Part shown: positions 23,312-31,933 of the stretch, one piece after another
Position numbering within the stretch: position 1 is the stretch's first letter
Layout of the letters: each line of letters begins with the position of its first letter
From: IMCC26207 sp037141255
GTDB taxonomy: Bacteria > Actinomycetota > Acidimicrobiia > Acidimicrobiales > Microtrichaceae
Length of the DNA: 40,867 nt
NCBI GenBank assembly: GCA_037141255.1
Contig: JBAXCX010000009.1
Coordinates: forward strand, 1-40,867
Direction: 5' to 3'
Program-made: the position numbers and the translations under genes
The notes under the pieces: generated by a model
What the model was told of the DNA's origin: nothing
The model's database searches: none
Seen by the model: the letters and a program-made list of their open reading frames with translations, nothing else

Positions 23312-24658
23312 CTAGGAAGACCTTGATTGCAGCGCATCCCAGGCTTCGGTCAGAACCTTGCGAAGCACCGATTCGATGAGCGCGAATTCGGTTTCTCCGG
23401 CGATGAGCGGCGGAGATAAAACAATTAACGGTTCGGCTCGGTCGTCGGTTCTACACATCAGGCCCTCTTCAAAGAGGCGCTGCGAGATCAAGCCCTTGAG
23501 CAGCCATTTACATTCCTCGACTGAGAATGTCTCGAGGGTGACCGGGTCTCTCACGAGTTCAACTACCTGCAGGTACCCCTCGCCTCGAACATCTCCGACG
23601 ATAGGAAGATCTTCAAGGCGCCTCAGGTGAGCAGTCAGACCCGACTCGTTGTCCAACACGTTCTGCAGCAGGTTCTCGCGCTTCATGATGTCGATATTGG
23701 CGAGCGCAACAGCACAAGAAACTGGGTGGCCGGCAAAGGTGAGGCCGTGCAGGAACATATCGTCCTCGCCCAAGAATGGCTCAGCAAGGGCTTCACTGAT
23801 CAACATGCCGCCAAGTGGGGAGTAGCCCGAGGTGACGCCTTTGGCAAAGGTGATGATGTCGGGCTGGTACTCGTAACGCTGCGACCCAAACCAGTGGCCG
23901 AGGCGGCCAAAAGCGCAGATCACCTCATCCGAAATGAGCAGCACCCCGTAGTGATCACAAATTTCCCTGACTCGTGCGAAATATCCTGGCGGCGGAACGA
24001 GCGCGCCACCAGTGTTTTGCACGGGCTCGAGAATCACTGCAGCGACTGTGGATGGGCCTTCCATCTCGATTCGCGTCGCGATGTCATCAGCGCAGCGCAG
24101 GCCAAAGGCTTCTAAATCTTTCGCGTCTGGGTCTCTGAAGCCGTTCGTGTTGCGGACTTTGACAGCGCCTGGAACTAGGGGCTCAAACACGGTCTTGATT
24201 GCGGGGAGACCGGTAATCGAGAGCGCGCCCATGGTCGACCCGTGATACGAGAGATAGCGAGAGACGATTTTGGTTCGGGATGGCTGTCCAATTTGGGCGA
24301 AGTACTGCCGTGCAAGTTTCCATGCTGACTCGACAGCCTCGCTGCCACCGGTGGTAAAGAAGACTCGGTTCAGGTCTCCTGAGGATAAGGCTGCTAGTTC
24401 CGCGGCCAGTTCAAGTGCTGGTTCTGTTCCGTAGGACCAAATCGGAAAGTAAGCGAGTTTCTCTGCCTGCTTGGCGGCAGCCTCTGCTAGCTCCTTGCGC
24501 CCGTGTCCCACCTGAACGGTAAACAATCCAGATAGACCGTCTAGATAGCGCTTGCCGGACTGGTCAAAGACGTAGCACCCCTCGCCGCGCATGATGACGG
24601 GCAAACGTTGCTCCTCAATCGGAGATAACTGACTGAATTGACCCCATAAGTTGGACAT
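23312..24658 (-). CDS. Class III PLP-dependent aminotransferase (omega-amino acid/amine:pyruvate type)
   Basis: 448 residues, the normal length. PLP-binding features are GGSEAVESAWKLAR with TTGGSEA (101-107) for the phosphate, SYHGST (137-142) stacking, the D244 segment LLISDEVICAFGR and Schiff-base lysine K273 in FAKGVTSGYSPLGG. The N-terminal YVFDQSGKRYLDGLSGLF is typical of omega-transaminases (amine or beta-alanine to pyruvate) rather than ornithine/GABA enzymes, but substrate cannot be fixed from motifs alone. It is cytosolic. It stands alone on the minus strand, divergent from the SulP gene, with 94 bases between the starts. No regulator is adjacent. Confidence 0.93.
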   Translation of the reverse strand: MSNLWGQFSQLSPIEEQRLPVIMRGEGCYVFDQSGKRYLDGLSGLFTVQVGHGRKELAEAAAKQAEKLAYFPIWSYGTEPALELAAELAALSSGDLNRVFFTTGGSEAVESAWKLARQYFAQIGQPSRTKIVSRYLSYHGSTMGALSITGLPAIKTVFEPLVPGAVKVRNTNGFRDPDAKDLEAFGLRCADDIATRIEMEGPSTVAAVILEPVQNTGGALVPPPGYFARVREICDHYGVLLISDEVICAFGRLGHWFGSQRYEYQPDIITFAKGVTSGYSPLGGMLISEALAEPFLGEDDMFLHGLTFAGHPVSCAVALANIDIMKRENLLQNVLDNESGLTAHLRRLEDLPIVGDVRGEGYLQVVELVRDPVTLETFSVEECKWLLKGLISQRLFEEGLMCRTDDRAEPLIVLSPPLIAGETEFALIESVLRKVLTEAWDALQSRSS

Positions 24659-24752
24659 TGCTTCGACCGTCCTGACACGAGAATTTTTCTGACTACTAAT
24701 CTATGCCCTCGGAACACGTTCATTATCCTCGCGTAACGGGTAGTTTCTTGCG

Positions 24753-26438
24753 ATGGCAACTATTGATGCAGGGCACAAACGCTCGTTGCCGTTTTTGAAC
24801 GGGATTCTGCCGCTCAATCGCAAGCAGATGCCAACTGACTTGTTAGCTGGAGTGACGCTTGCAGCGCTTGGCATTCCAGAGGTGATGGGATACGCAAAGA
24901 TCGCCGGCATGCCCGTGATTACGGGGCTGTACACCATCCTGATTCCGATTGCGGTTTTCGCAATCTTGGGCTCATCTCGGCACCTTGTAGTTGGTGCCGA
25001 TTCCGCCACTGCCGTCATTCTCGCAGCCGGACTCGTTGGCTTAGCTTCCGTCGGATCTCCGCAGTACGTCGCGTTGGCGGGGCTTGCGGCGCTTATGACT
25101 GGTGTTGTGTTGATCGTCGCCCGACTGATCCGGCTCGGGTTTCTGGCCGATTTTCTGAGCCGGAGTGTGCTGATTGGCTTTCTGACCGGCGTTGGAATCC
25201 AAGTGGCTATGGGCCAGGTAGGTGCGATGTTTGGCGTGCCGAGCGGAACGGGTGGCTCGATCCACAAGCTACTCGGCACGTTGGCAAACTTGGGGCAAAC
25301 CAATATGGCAACGCTGGCAGTTTCGGCAACCGTTCTGGTAGTCATCCTTGGCAGTGCCAAGATCAATAAGCGGATTCCAGGTGCGTTGATTGCGATTGTG
25401 GGCGCCATTTTGGTGAGTTGGAACCGTGACCTGTCCGCGGACGGGGTAAGCACGATTGGAAAAGTTCCTGGCGGCTTGCCCTCATTTGGCATGCCAGATG
25501 TGAGTTGGTCTGATCTCGCGCCGCTCACAGCCACGGTTGGGGCAATCGTGCTTGTCGTGTTGGCTCAGAGCGCCGCAACCTCTCGTGCCTATGCAGCCAA
25601 GTACGAGGAGGAGTTCTCGGAGAATGAAGACTTGGTTGGCCTCGGCGTAGCAAACCTTGCTGCTGGTCTTTCCGGAGCCTTCGTGGTCAACGGCAGTCCT
25701 ACCAAGACCCAGATGGTTGACGGGGCCGGGGGTCGAAGCCAGATATCTCAGCTCAGTACAGCCTTTGTGGTGCTCATCGTGTTGCTCTTCTTGACGGGTC
25801 CGCTGCAGTACCTGCCCAATGCAGTGCTTGCCTCGGTGGTGTTTCTGATCGGCGTGGAATTAGTCGACGTGGCAGGAATGCGCGGAATTTGGAAGGTTCG
25901 CAAAGATGAGTTCACGATTGCGGCGGTGACAGCGGCAGTGGTGGTGGTTGTGGGCGTTGAGCAGGGCGTTATCTTGGCCATTGTGTTGTCAATCTTGGAT
26001 TATGTGCGCCGCGGCTATCGGCCGAACATGTCATTGATGAGTATCGGCAAAGAGGGCAACCTCCACGCAAGCCCCGTGTCTGAACACACCCTCGCCGCTC
26101 CCGGGCTGATTGTGCTTCGCTTTGCAGCCGACTTATTTTATGCGAACGCAAATGGCTTCTCCATGCAGGTGCTTGAACTGGCTGGAACGCCCGATGTCAA
26201 TTGCATTTGCCTGGATGCCAGTGGAATTGGCGATGTTGACTACTCAGGTTGGAAGACCCTGAAAGAGTTGCGCTCCACACTTGAGCAGCGTGAGGTGAGA
26301 TTGGTCTTTGCTGATGTTCAGCCAAGCGTCCGAGCCGAGATGGACCGCTACGGCATTTCCGAAGCTGCGGGCGAGGGTTCCTTCTTTAACTCAGTCAGCG
26401 AGGCAATCCAGAGCAGCGAACCTGATGCAAACTCCTAA
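24753..26438 (+). CDS. SulP-family inorganic anion transporter with STAS domain
   Basis: 561 residues. About 11-12 hydrophobic helices occupy residues 25-420, with SulP features such as LAGVTLAALGIPEVMGYAKIAG near the start, VVGADSATAVILAAGL, and the GLSGAFVVNGSPTKTQM segment. The C-terminal STAS domain (residues ~436-555) has LDASGIGDVDYSGWKTL, a close match to the anti-sigma-antagonist fold. The family carries sulfate, bicarbonate or carboxylates; the ion cannot be chosen here. The gene overlaps the downstream PAS-GGDEF-EAL gene by 14 bases, so the two are translated together. Cell membrane with cytosolic STAS. It is the first gene of a five-gene overlapping unit. Confidence 0.93.
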   Translation: MATIDAGHKRSLPFLNGILPLNRKQMPTDLLAGVTLAALGIPEVMGYAKIAGMPVITGLYTILIPIAVFAILGSSRHLVVGADSATAVILAAGLVGLASVGSPQYVALAGLAALMTGVVLIVARLIRLGFLADFLSRSVLIGFLTGVGIQVAMGQVGAMFGVPSGTGGSIHKLLGTLANLGQTNMATLAVSATVLVVILGSAKINKRIPGALIAIVGAILVSWNRDLSADGVSTIGKVPGGLPSFGMPDVSWSDLAPLTATVGAIVLVVLAQSAATSRAYAAKYEEEFSENEDLVGLGVANLAAGLSGAFVVNGSPTKTQMVDGAGGRSQISQLSTAFVVLIVLLFLTGPLQYLPNAVLASVVFLIGVELVDVAGMRGIWKVRKDEFTIAAVTAAVVVVVGVEQGVILAIVLSILDYVRRGYRPNMSLMSIGKEGNLHASPVSEHTLAAPGLIVLRFAADLFYANANGFSMQVLELAGTPDVNCICLDASGIGDVDYSGWKTLKELRSTLEQREVRLVFADVQPSVRAEMDRYGISEAAGEGSFFNSVSEAIQSSEPDANS

Positions 26439-28596
26439 GCAACCCGGAGAGTGGAAGGTTCTCCCCGGGAGCGCCATTGAGCCAGCCGAAGTGATCTTGA
26501 ATTCCCCCGACCTGGTGGTTTGCGTTGATCCAGAGTTCAGAATTGAGGGGGTGGGCGGAGACTCAGAGTCATTCTTGGGCATAGCAGCAGAGGAACTGCT
26601 TGGACGACCTGCGCTGGAGTTGATTCACGTTGATGATCGCGACCGTGTCATGGCAAACATGAAGCGCTTTGCGGATGGCCAAGAGACCTATCGACCCGAG
26701 CTTCGACTGCTACACAGCAGCGGGCAAGCGGTTGTGGTCGAGATAGTCGGCCGGAGGCTGAGCCGCCCAGATGGCACCCACTTTTTGCTGGTGGCTCGCC
26801 GGCAACTTGGACTTGGTGTTCGTCAGGTTGCCGATGACATCGGAATCGGAATCCTGCGCTGCGATCCGCACGGCGAGATTCATGAATCTAATGCTGCTGC
26901 ATCGGTGCAACACGGCTACGAAGGCGAGGAGCTCTTCGGGCGAATTCAAGACCTGAGTGTGCAGGTGCACGGCCACCCTGAGGACTGCGTGGATGCGAAG
27001 TTGCACCCTGCGCTGCGATACCTCAAAGATGACGGCATCTCCTCGCAGGTAGCCACGATTATTGGTCGCGATGGGGTACCTCGGGTGATCTCCTTCGATG
27101 GCCGCCGAGTGAAATATCGCGAGGACGGAACCCCAGGAATCATCATGTTGCTCCGGGACGTAACCGAAATGCATCAGATGCAACAGGAGCTGTACCTGCG
27201 TTCCACCCGCGATGACCTGACCGGCTTGCTCAAACGATCAACCTTCATCCAAGCAGCAGAGTCACTACTAGAAGCCACAATTCAGCAGTCGGGCGGAAGC
27301 TCATTCTTCGGGGTGCTCTTTTGCGATATCGATCGGTTCAAGTCCATCAATGAACGCCATGGTCATGGTGAAGCGGACCGCTTCCTTGCCCAGCTCAGCG
27401 CCGACCTTGCTCAACTCGGCACCAACACTGCTCAACTCGGCACCAACACTGCTCAACTCGGCACCAACATTGAAGCATCCCTGAGCGCAGGTGGTGCCAC
27501 CAGCATTCACCTAGGAAGAATCGGTGGGGATGAGTTTGCACTCGCAGTTCAGTGCACTGACCGAGCTGAGTTCGATCGGTTGGCCGCTGGATTCAGGGCC
27601 TCGGTTCAGCGCACGGCGCTCGCAACCTTGCATGTTCTAGTGACTGCCAGCGTGGGTGTTGCGGTGTTCGATCCAGAGGCGGGTCAGACTGTAGGAGAGC
27701 TCCTTGACGAGGCCAACGCAGTGCTGCGGTTGGCAAAGAGCGCTGGACGCGACCAGATTCTCCACTGCGATGCGAGTCTGCGGGCTGTTCGCAGTGAACA
27801 GAAGCGACTCGAAGGCGTGTTGCGCGCTGCGCTAAGTGCTGGCCGAATCGAGTACGCCCTGCAACCGGTAGTTGACCCTTACACGGGCATGATCAGCGGA
27901 GCCGAGGCCTTGGCCCGACTGAGGGATGACAATGGCAGATTGGTCCCTGCCGCCGCATGGATCGAGGTGGCGGTCAGCGCTGGGCTGTCAAGCGCTGTCG
28001 ATGCTGCAGTGGTTGAGCCCGTCATGGCCCTACTCGGTTCACTTGTTGGGCGTTGCCCTCGCGGTCTACCCGTTATCGGGGTTAATTTGTCCGACACATC
28101 GCTTGCTCGTCCAGATCTTGCGGACTGGATCTTTTCACTGCTTGAGAAGTACAAGGTTGATCCGCTGGCCTTCCTAGTCGAGGTGCCCGAACTTGTCCTT
28201 CCTGTGATTCGCGAGCGCGCGGCCGAGGCCTTGAGGCAATTTCGTGAAAAGGGCCTGTGGCTAGCTGTTGATGATTTCGGGTCGGGGTATGCCTCGTTTA
28301 ATGAAGTGCGAGATCTGCCGTTGGATACCCTCAAGATCGACCGGTCATTCCTCACTGAGCAACGTGACTCGGCCGACTACATCATTCTGCGAACTGCGCT
28401 CGAGATGACCCACGCGCTGGGGTGCCGGAGCGTGGCAGAAGGTGTTGAGACCCAAGCGGAACTCGATGTGGTGATGGATCTCAAAGTTGACTATGTGCAG
28501 GGCTATCTCTTTGCCCGCCCGATGCCCCCTGACGAGTTCGTTACACTCCTGCTGGCTGATCGCCCGCTGGCACCACAGAGAGTTGAACCCAGATGA
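26425..28596 (+). CDS. PAS-PAS-GGDEF-EAL c-di-GMP protein with an in-frame repeat insert
   Basis: 723 residues from the ATG at 26425; an upstream in-frame extension only overlaps the SulP gene. Two PAS domains lie at residues ~25-130 (VVCVDPEFRIEGVG...) and ~135-255. The GGDEF domain begins LTGLLKR and has the intact active motif GRIGGDEF (GGDEF at 367-371). Between the metal-site strand (FCDIDRFKSINE) and GGDEF there is an insert of 7-residue units AQLGTNT. The EAL domain (E494-A-L) has VNLS, EVPE, DDFGSGYAS, TLKIDRSF, AEGVET and QGYLFARPM, so a competent phosphodiesterase is expected. It is cytosolic, since no membrane helix is seen. It overlaps the SulP gene (14 bases) and the MFS gene (4 bases). 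Confidence 0.93.
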   Translation: MQTPKQPGEWKVLPGSAIEPAEVILNSPDLVVCVDPEFRIEGVGGDSESFLGIAAEELLGRPALELIHVDDRDRVMANMKRFADGQETYRPELRLLHSSGQAVVVEIVGRRLSRPDGTHFLLVARRQLGLGVRQVADDIGIGILRCDPHGEIHESNAAASVQHGYEGEELFGRIQDLSVQVHGHPEDCVDAKLHPALRYLKDDGISSQVATIIGRDGVPRVISFDGRRVKYREDGTPGIIMLLRDVTEMHQMQQELYLRSTRDDLTGLLKRSTFIQAAESLLEATIQQSGGSSFFGVLFCDIDRFKSINERHGHGEADRFLAQLSADLAQLGTNTAQLGTNTAQLGTNIEASLSAGGATSIHLGRIGGDEFALAVQCTDRAEFDRLAAGFRASVQRTALATLHVLVTASVGVAVFDPEAGQTVGELLDEANAVLRLAKSAGRDQILHCDASLRAVRSEQKRLEGVLRAALSAGRIEYALQPVVDPYTGMISGAEALARLRDDNGRLVPAAAWIEVAVSAGLSSAVDAAVVEPVMALLGSLVGRCPRGLPVIGVNLSDTSLARPDLADWIFSLLEKYKVDPLAFLVEVPELVLPVIRERAAEALRQFREKGLWLAVDDFGSGYASFNEVRDLPLDTLKIDRSFLTEQRDSADYIILRTALEMTHALGCRSVAEGVETQAELDVVMDLKVDYVQGYLFARPMPPDEFVTLLLADRPLAPQRVEPR
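27409..27471. repeat. Three tandem 21-bp units inside the GGDEF domain
   Basis: Units at 27409-27429, 27430-27450 and 27451-27471 code for AQLGTNT, AQLGTNT and AQLGTNI. The first two are identical at DNA level and the third differs at one base (C to T). Near-identity implies recent duplication. The insert lies in a loop before the active-site turn, where length variation is likely tolerated. Confidence 0.9.
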
Positions 28597-30206
28597 AGAT
28601 CAAATTCGGTACACCCGAGGCAGGCGACACTTCGGAGCCATCAACGGCGCCGGACGCGGCGGCCTGGGTCCTTGTCACATTGATCTTGGTGGCGGCCGTT
28701 GCCAACTTGAACCTAGCTGTGGCCAACGTGGCGCTTCCCGACATCGGCACGGCCTTCAACGCCTCACAGACCCAACTTAATCTGGTGGCCATCGGGTATT
28801 CGCTGGGCCTTGCCGCCTCGGTGATTTATCTGGGTGCCCTGGGGGATCGTTACGGTAGGAAGTTAATGCTGGTTCTGGGTATCGGATTGTCGATTCCCGC
28901 CTGTCTGCTTGCAGCCCTTGCGCCAACCATTCAAGTGTTGTTTGTGGCGCGACTAGTAGGTGGACTTTCAGCCGGCATGGCCTTTCCGACCACGCTCGCA
29001 CTCATCACGGCGCTGTGGTCCGGTCCGGCTCGGACCAAGTCGATTGCTTTGTGGTCTGGCGTGGGTGGTGCGCTCTCGGCATTAGGTCCGCTGATTGCGG
29101 GATTCTTGTTGCAGTATTTCTACTGGGGCTCGGTCTTCTTAGTGACGTTGCCCCTCGCCGCGGTTGCGCTCGTGATGGCGTGGAAGTTTGTTCCAGCCCA
29201 TGTGAACGAGGACCCTGACCCGGTAGACAACTTGGGTGGAATTCTCTCTATTGTCATGGTGGGTGCGCTGGTACTGGCAATCAACTTTGCCGCCGTACCA
29301 AATGCTGCAGCCCTAGCTGCTGGACTGGCAGTTTTGGCGGTTGCTGCGGGGATTGCGTTCGTGATCCGTCAGCGCCGAGCCAAGGTGCCGCTGTTTGATC
29401 TTCACATAGCTGGACGCCAAATCTTCTGGGTTGCAGCGGTGGCCGGAATTGTGGTGTTTGGTTCTCTGATGGGCGCCATGTTCATCGGGCAGCAGTTCCT
29501 GCAGAACGTGCTCGGATACTCCACGCTGGCCTCAGGTGCCTCAATCCTACCTGCAGCAATTGCGATGGTCATTGTTGCACCGCGATCGGCCAAACTCATT
29601 ACTCGTCACGGGTCGCGGTTTACGCTTCTACTGGGGTATTTCTTCTGCTTGCTGAGCTTCTTGACCATGTTGTTGCTGTGGAATGAGGACAGCGCCTTTT
29701 GGGAAGTCGGATTGGCATACGCCCTCGTCGGCGTGGGAGTTGGACTTGCTGGCACTCCGGCCTCTCACTCTTTGACGGGTTCAGTGCCCGTAGATCGCGC
29801 TGGAATGGCATCAGGTACTGCAGACCTGCAGCGAGATTTGGGTGGGGCCATCATGCAGTCCATTTTGGGTGCCTTGCTCACCATCGGTTATGCAACAGCA
29901 TTCGCTGCCGCTATCACAACGGCAGAATCATCGAGTCAGCAGCAGATCAGCGACCAAGTTCAGTCCGAATTAGAAAAGTCCTATTCGAGTGCAGAGGCGG
30001 TGGCGGCGCAGTATCCCCAGTACGCCACGCAGATCACTTCCGCGGCAAAAACCTCGTTCATTCAAGGCCAAGACTGGGCGTACGCTGCTGGCAGCATCGC
30101 CATTGTTCTGGGCTTTCTTCTGGTGTACTTCAAGTTTCCCAAGACTGACCGAGAAACAGAATTGCTTGAGCAGTACCAGCAAGAAGATACTTCTGCTGCA
30201 TGCTGA
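28593..30206 (+). CDS. MFS transporter, DHA2 (EmrB/QacA) family drug exporter
   Basis: 537 residues with about 14 membrane helices, the DHA2 number. Motif A is visible between helices 2 and 3 as GDRYGRKLML. The helix-5 antiporter motif region is GVGGALSALGPLIAGFLLQ, and helix 11-12 has GVGVGLAGTPASHSLTGSVP. A ~60-residue soluble loop rich in Ser/Gln precedes the last helix (residues ~445-500). The family exports lipophilic compounds with proton antiport. The start ATG overlaps the preceding EAL stop by four bases and its end overlaps the ABC1 start by seven bases, so translation is coupled. A role in export of a compound made or sensed with this operon is inferred. Confidence 0.9.
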   Translation: MKIKFGTPEAGDTSEPSTAPDAAAWVLVTLILVAAVANLNLAVANVALPDIGTAFNASQTQLNLVAIGYSLGLAASVIYLGALGDRYGRKLMLVLGIGLSIPACLLAALAPTIQVLFVARLVGGLSAGMAFPTTLALITALWSGPARTKSIALWSGVGGALSALGPLIAGFLLQYFYWGSVFLVTLPLAAVALVMAWKFVPAHVNEDPDPVDNLGGILSIVMVGALVLAINFAAVPNAAALAAGLAVLAVAAGIAFVIRQRRAKVPLFDLHIAGRQIFWVAAVAGIVVFGSLMGAMFIGQQFLQNVLGYSTLASGASILPAAIAMVIVAPRSAKLITRHGSRFTLLLGYFFCLLSFLTMLLLWNEDSAFWEVGLAYALVGVGVGLAGTPASHSLTGSVPVDRAGMASGTADLQRDLGGAIMQSILGALLTIGYATAFAAAITTAESSSQQQISDQVQSELEKSYSSAEAVAAQYPQYATQITSAAKTSFIQGQDWAYAAGSIAIVLGFLLVYFKFPKTDRETELLEQYQQEDTSAAC

Positions 30207-31933
30207 TTCGCCTGTTGCGCACTTTTCTTGTTCGCTACAAACGGCCGTTGCTCGCAGTAGTAATCCTGCAGTCCGTGCAGACCGCCGCTGCGCTGTCGCT
30301 TCCGGCATTGAATGCAAAAATTATCGATAACGGCGTTTTGACTGGCAACACGAAGTACATCGTGACGGTGGGCGCACTGATGTTGCTGCTCACTTGTGTG
30401 CAGGTGGCTTTTGCAATTGGCGCGGTTTACTACGCATCTGCGGCGTCTATGGGGTTTGGGCGCGACGTGCGACAAGGACTATTTCGTCAGGTCCTGGGGT
30501 TCTCGACTCAAGAAGTCGCCAGATTTGGATCGCCTTCGCTGATTACGAGAATCACGAACGACGTACAGCAAGTGCAGATGCTGGTCCTGATGTCTTGCAC
30601 GCTGCTCGTGACTGCACCGATCACCATTGTGGGCGGGACGATTATGGCTGTGCGCGAGGACGGGCCACTTTCGTTGCTCCTCTTGGTGAGCGTTCCAGCT
30701 TTGGTGATCAGCGTGGGCCTGGTGGTGGTGCGTCTGGTACCGCAGTTCGCGGTCATGCAGGTGCGCATCGATCGGGTGAATCAAGTGCTCCGCGAGCAGA
30801 TCACCGGCATGCGTGTTGTGCGCGCGTTTGTGCGCGAGCCCTACGAGGCCAAGCGGTTCGGCGAGGCAAACAGTGACCTGACCGCTACCTCGCTGCGCGC
30901 AGGTCGTCTGATGGCGTTCATGTTTCCCGCGGTGATGTTTGTGCTGAACGCCTCCAGCGTTGCTGCTATCTGGCTGGGTGCAAACCGAATCGGTTCGCGA
31001 GATATGCAGATTGGCGCGCTGATTGCGTTCTTGACTTATCTCGTGCAGATTTTGATGTCGGTGATGATGGCAACGTTTGTGGCAGTCATGGCACCACGGG
31101 CCTCTGTGTGCGCGGACCGAATCCAAGAGGTACTCGACACCGACTCCACCGTAGTTGCAGCGGTCACGCCCATCCGAAGCTTGTCCGCTCAGGGCTCGCT
31201 GGAGTTCAGCCAAGTTGGGTTTAGCTATCCGGGAGCCGAACTGCCGGTGCTGACCGATATTTCATTCACGGCTGCGGCGGGAACCACCACGGCCATTATC
31301 GGCAGCACCGGATCTGGCAAAACAACGCTGGTCAACTTGATCCCCAGATTGTTTGACGCCACATCTGGAGTGGTGTCCCTTGCTGGGGTGAACGTGTCAG
31401 AACTCGAACCGGAATTGCTCTGGTCGCGGATCGGCCTCGTGCCGCAAAGGCCTTACTTGTTCTCGGGAACCGTTGCGACCAACCTGCGCCACGCCGACCC
31501 CGAGGCAACCGATGAGGATCTCTGGAAGGCCCTCGAGATTGCCCAAGCTCGCTCCTTTGTCGAGCAGATGCCCGGGGGCCTTGATTCGGTAATCACTCAG
31601 GGTGGAACCAATGTGTCAGGTGGGCAACGGCAACGCTTAGCGATTGCCCGAGCCTTGATCAGAAAGCCAGGGGTGTTTCTCTTTGATGATTCATTCTCGG
31701 CCTTAGACCTTGTTACGGATGCTCGCGTGCGGGCAGCTTTGGCCCCAGTTACTCAAGATGCTGTGATGATCGTGGTTGCACAGAGGGTGTCAACCATTGT
31801 GGCTGCCGATCAAATTCTGGTCCTTGAAGATGGCCAACAAGTTGGCCTTGGCAACCACCAGGAACTTCTTGCTGAGTGCCCCACGTATGTGCAGATTCTT
31901 GCCTCCCAGATGGCTGAGGAGGACGCGGCGTGA
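30200..31933 (+). CDS. ABC exporter half-transporter, degenerate-site subunit (TM287-like)
   Basis: 577 residues: a six-helix exporter membrane domain (residues ~15-310) with an FxREPYEAKRF coupling-helix segment, then a nucleotide-binding domain. Walker A is GSTGSGKT (K374), the Q-loop region is GLVPQRPYLF, the signature is NVSGGQRQRLAIARAL and Walker B is FLFDDSFSALD. The normal catalytic Glu after the Walker B Asp is Asp here (D497), the known mark of the degenerate-site subunit in heterodimeric exporters of the TM287/288, BmrCD or EfrCD kind. Its partner is the next gene, which has a normal Glu. The two overlap by four bases (GTGA). Substrates are likely lipophilic drugs or lipids. Confidence 0.93.
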   Translation: MLIRLLRTFLVRYKRPLLAVVILQSVQTAAALSLPALNAKIIDNGVLTGNTKYIVTVGALMLLLTCVQVAFAIGAVYYASAASMGFGRDVRQGLFRQVLGFSTQEVARFGSPSLITRITNDVQQVQMLVLMSCTLLVTAPITIVGGTIMAVREDGPLSLLLLVSVPALVISVGLVVVRLVPQFAVMQVRIDRVNQVLREQITGMRVVRAFVREPYEAKRFGEANSDLTATSLRAGRLMAFMFPAVMFVLNASSVAAIWLGANRIGSRDMQIGALIAFLTYLVQILMSVMMATFVAVMAPRASVCADRIQEVLDTDSTVVAAVTPIRSLSAQGSLEFSQVGFSYPGAELPVLTDISFTAAAGTTTAIIGSTGSGKTTLVNLIPRLFDATSGVVSLAGVNVSELEPELLWSRIGLVPQRPYLFSGTVATNLRHADPEATDEDLWKALEIAQARSFVEQMPGGLDSVITQGGTNVSGGQRQRLAIARALIRKPGVFLFDDSFSALDLVTDARVRAALAPVTQDAVMIVVAQRVSTIVAADQILVLEDGQQVGLGNHQELLAECPTYVQILASQMAEEDAA

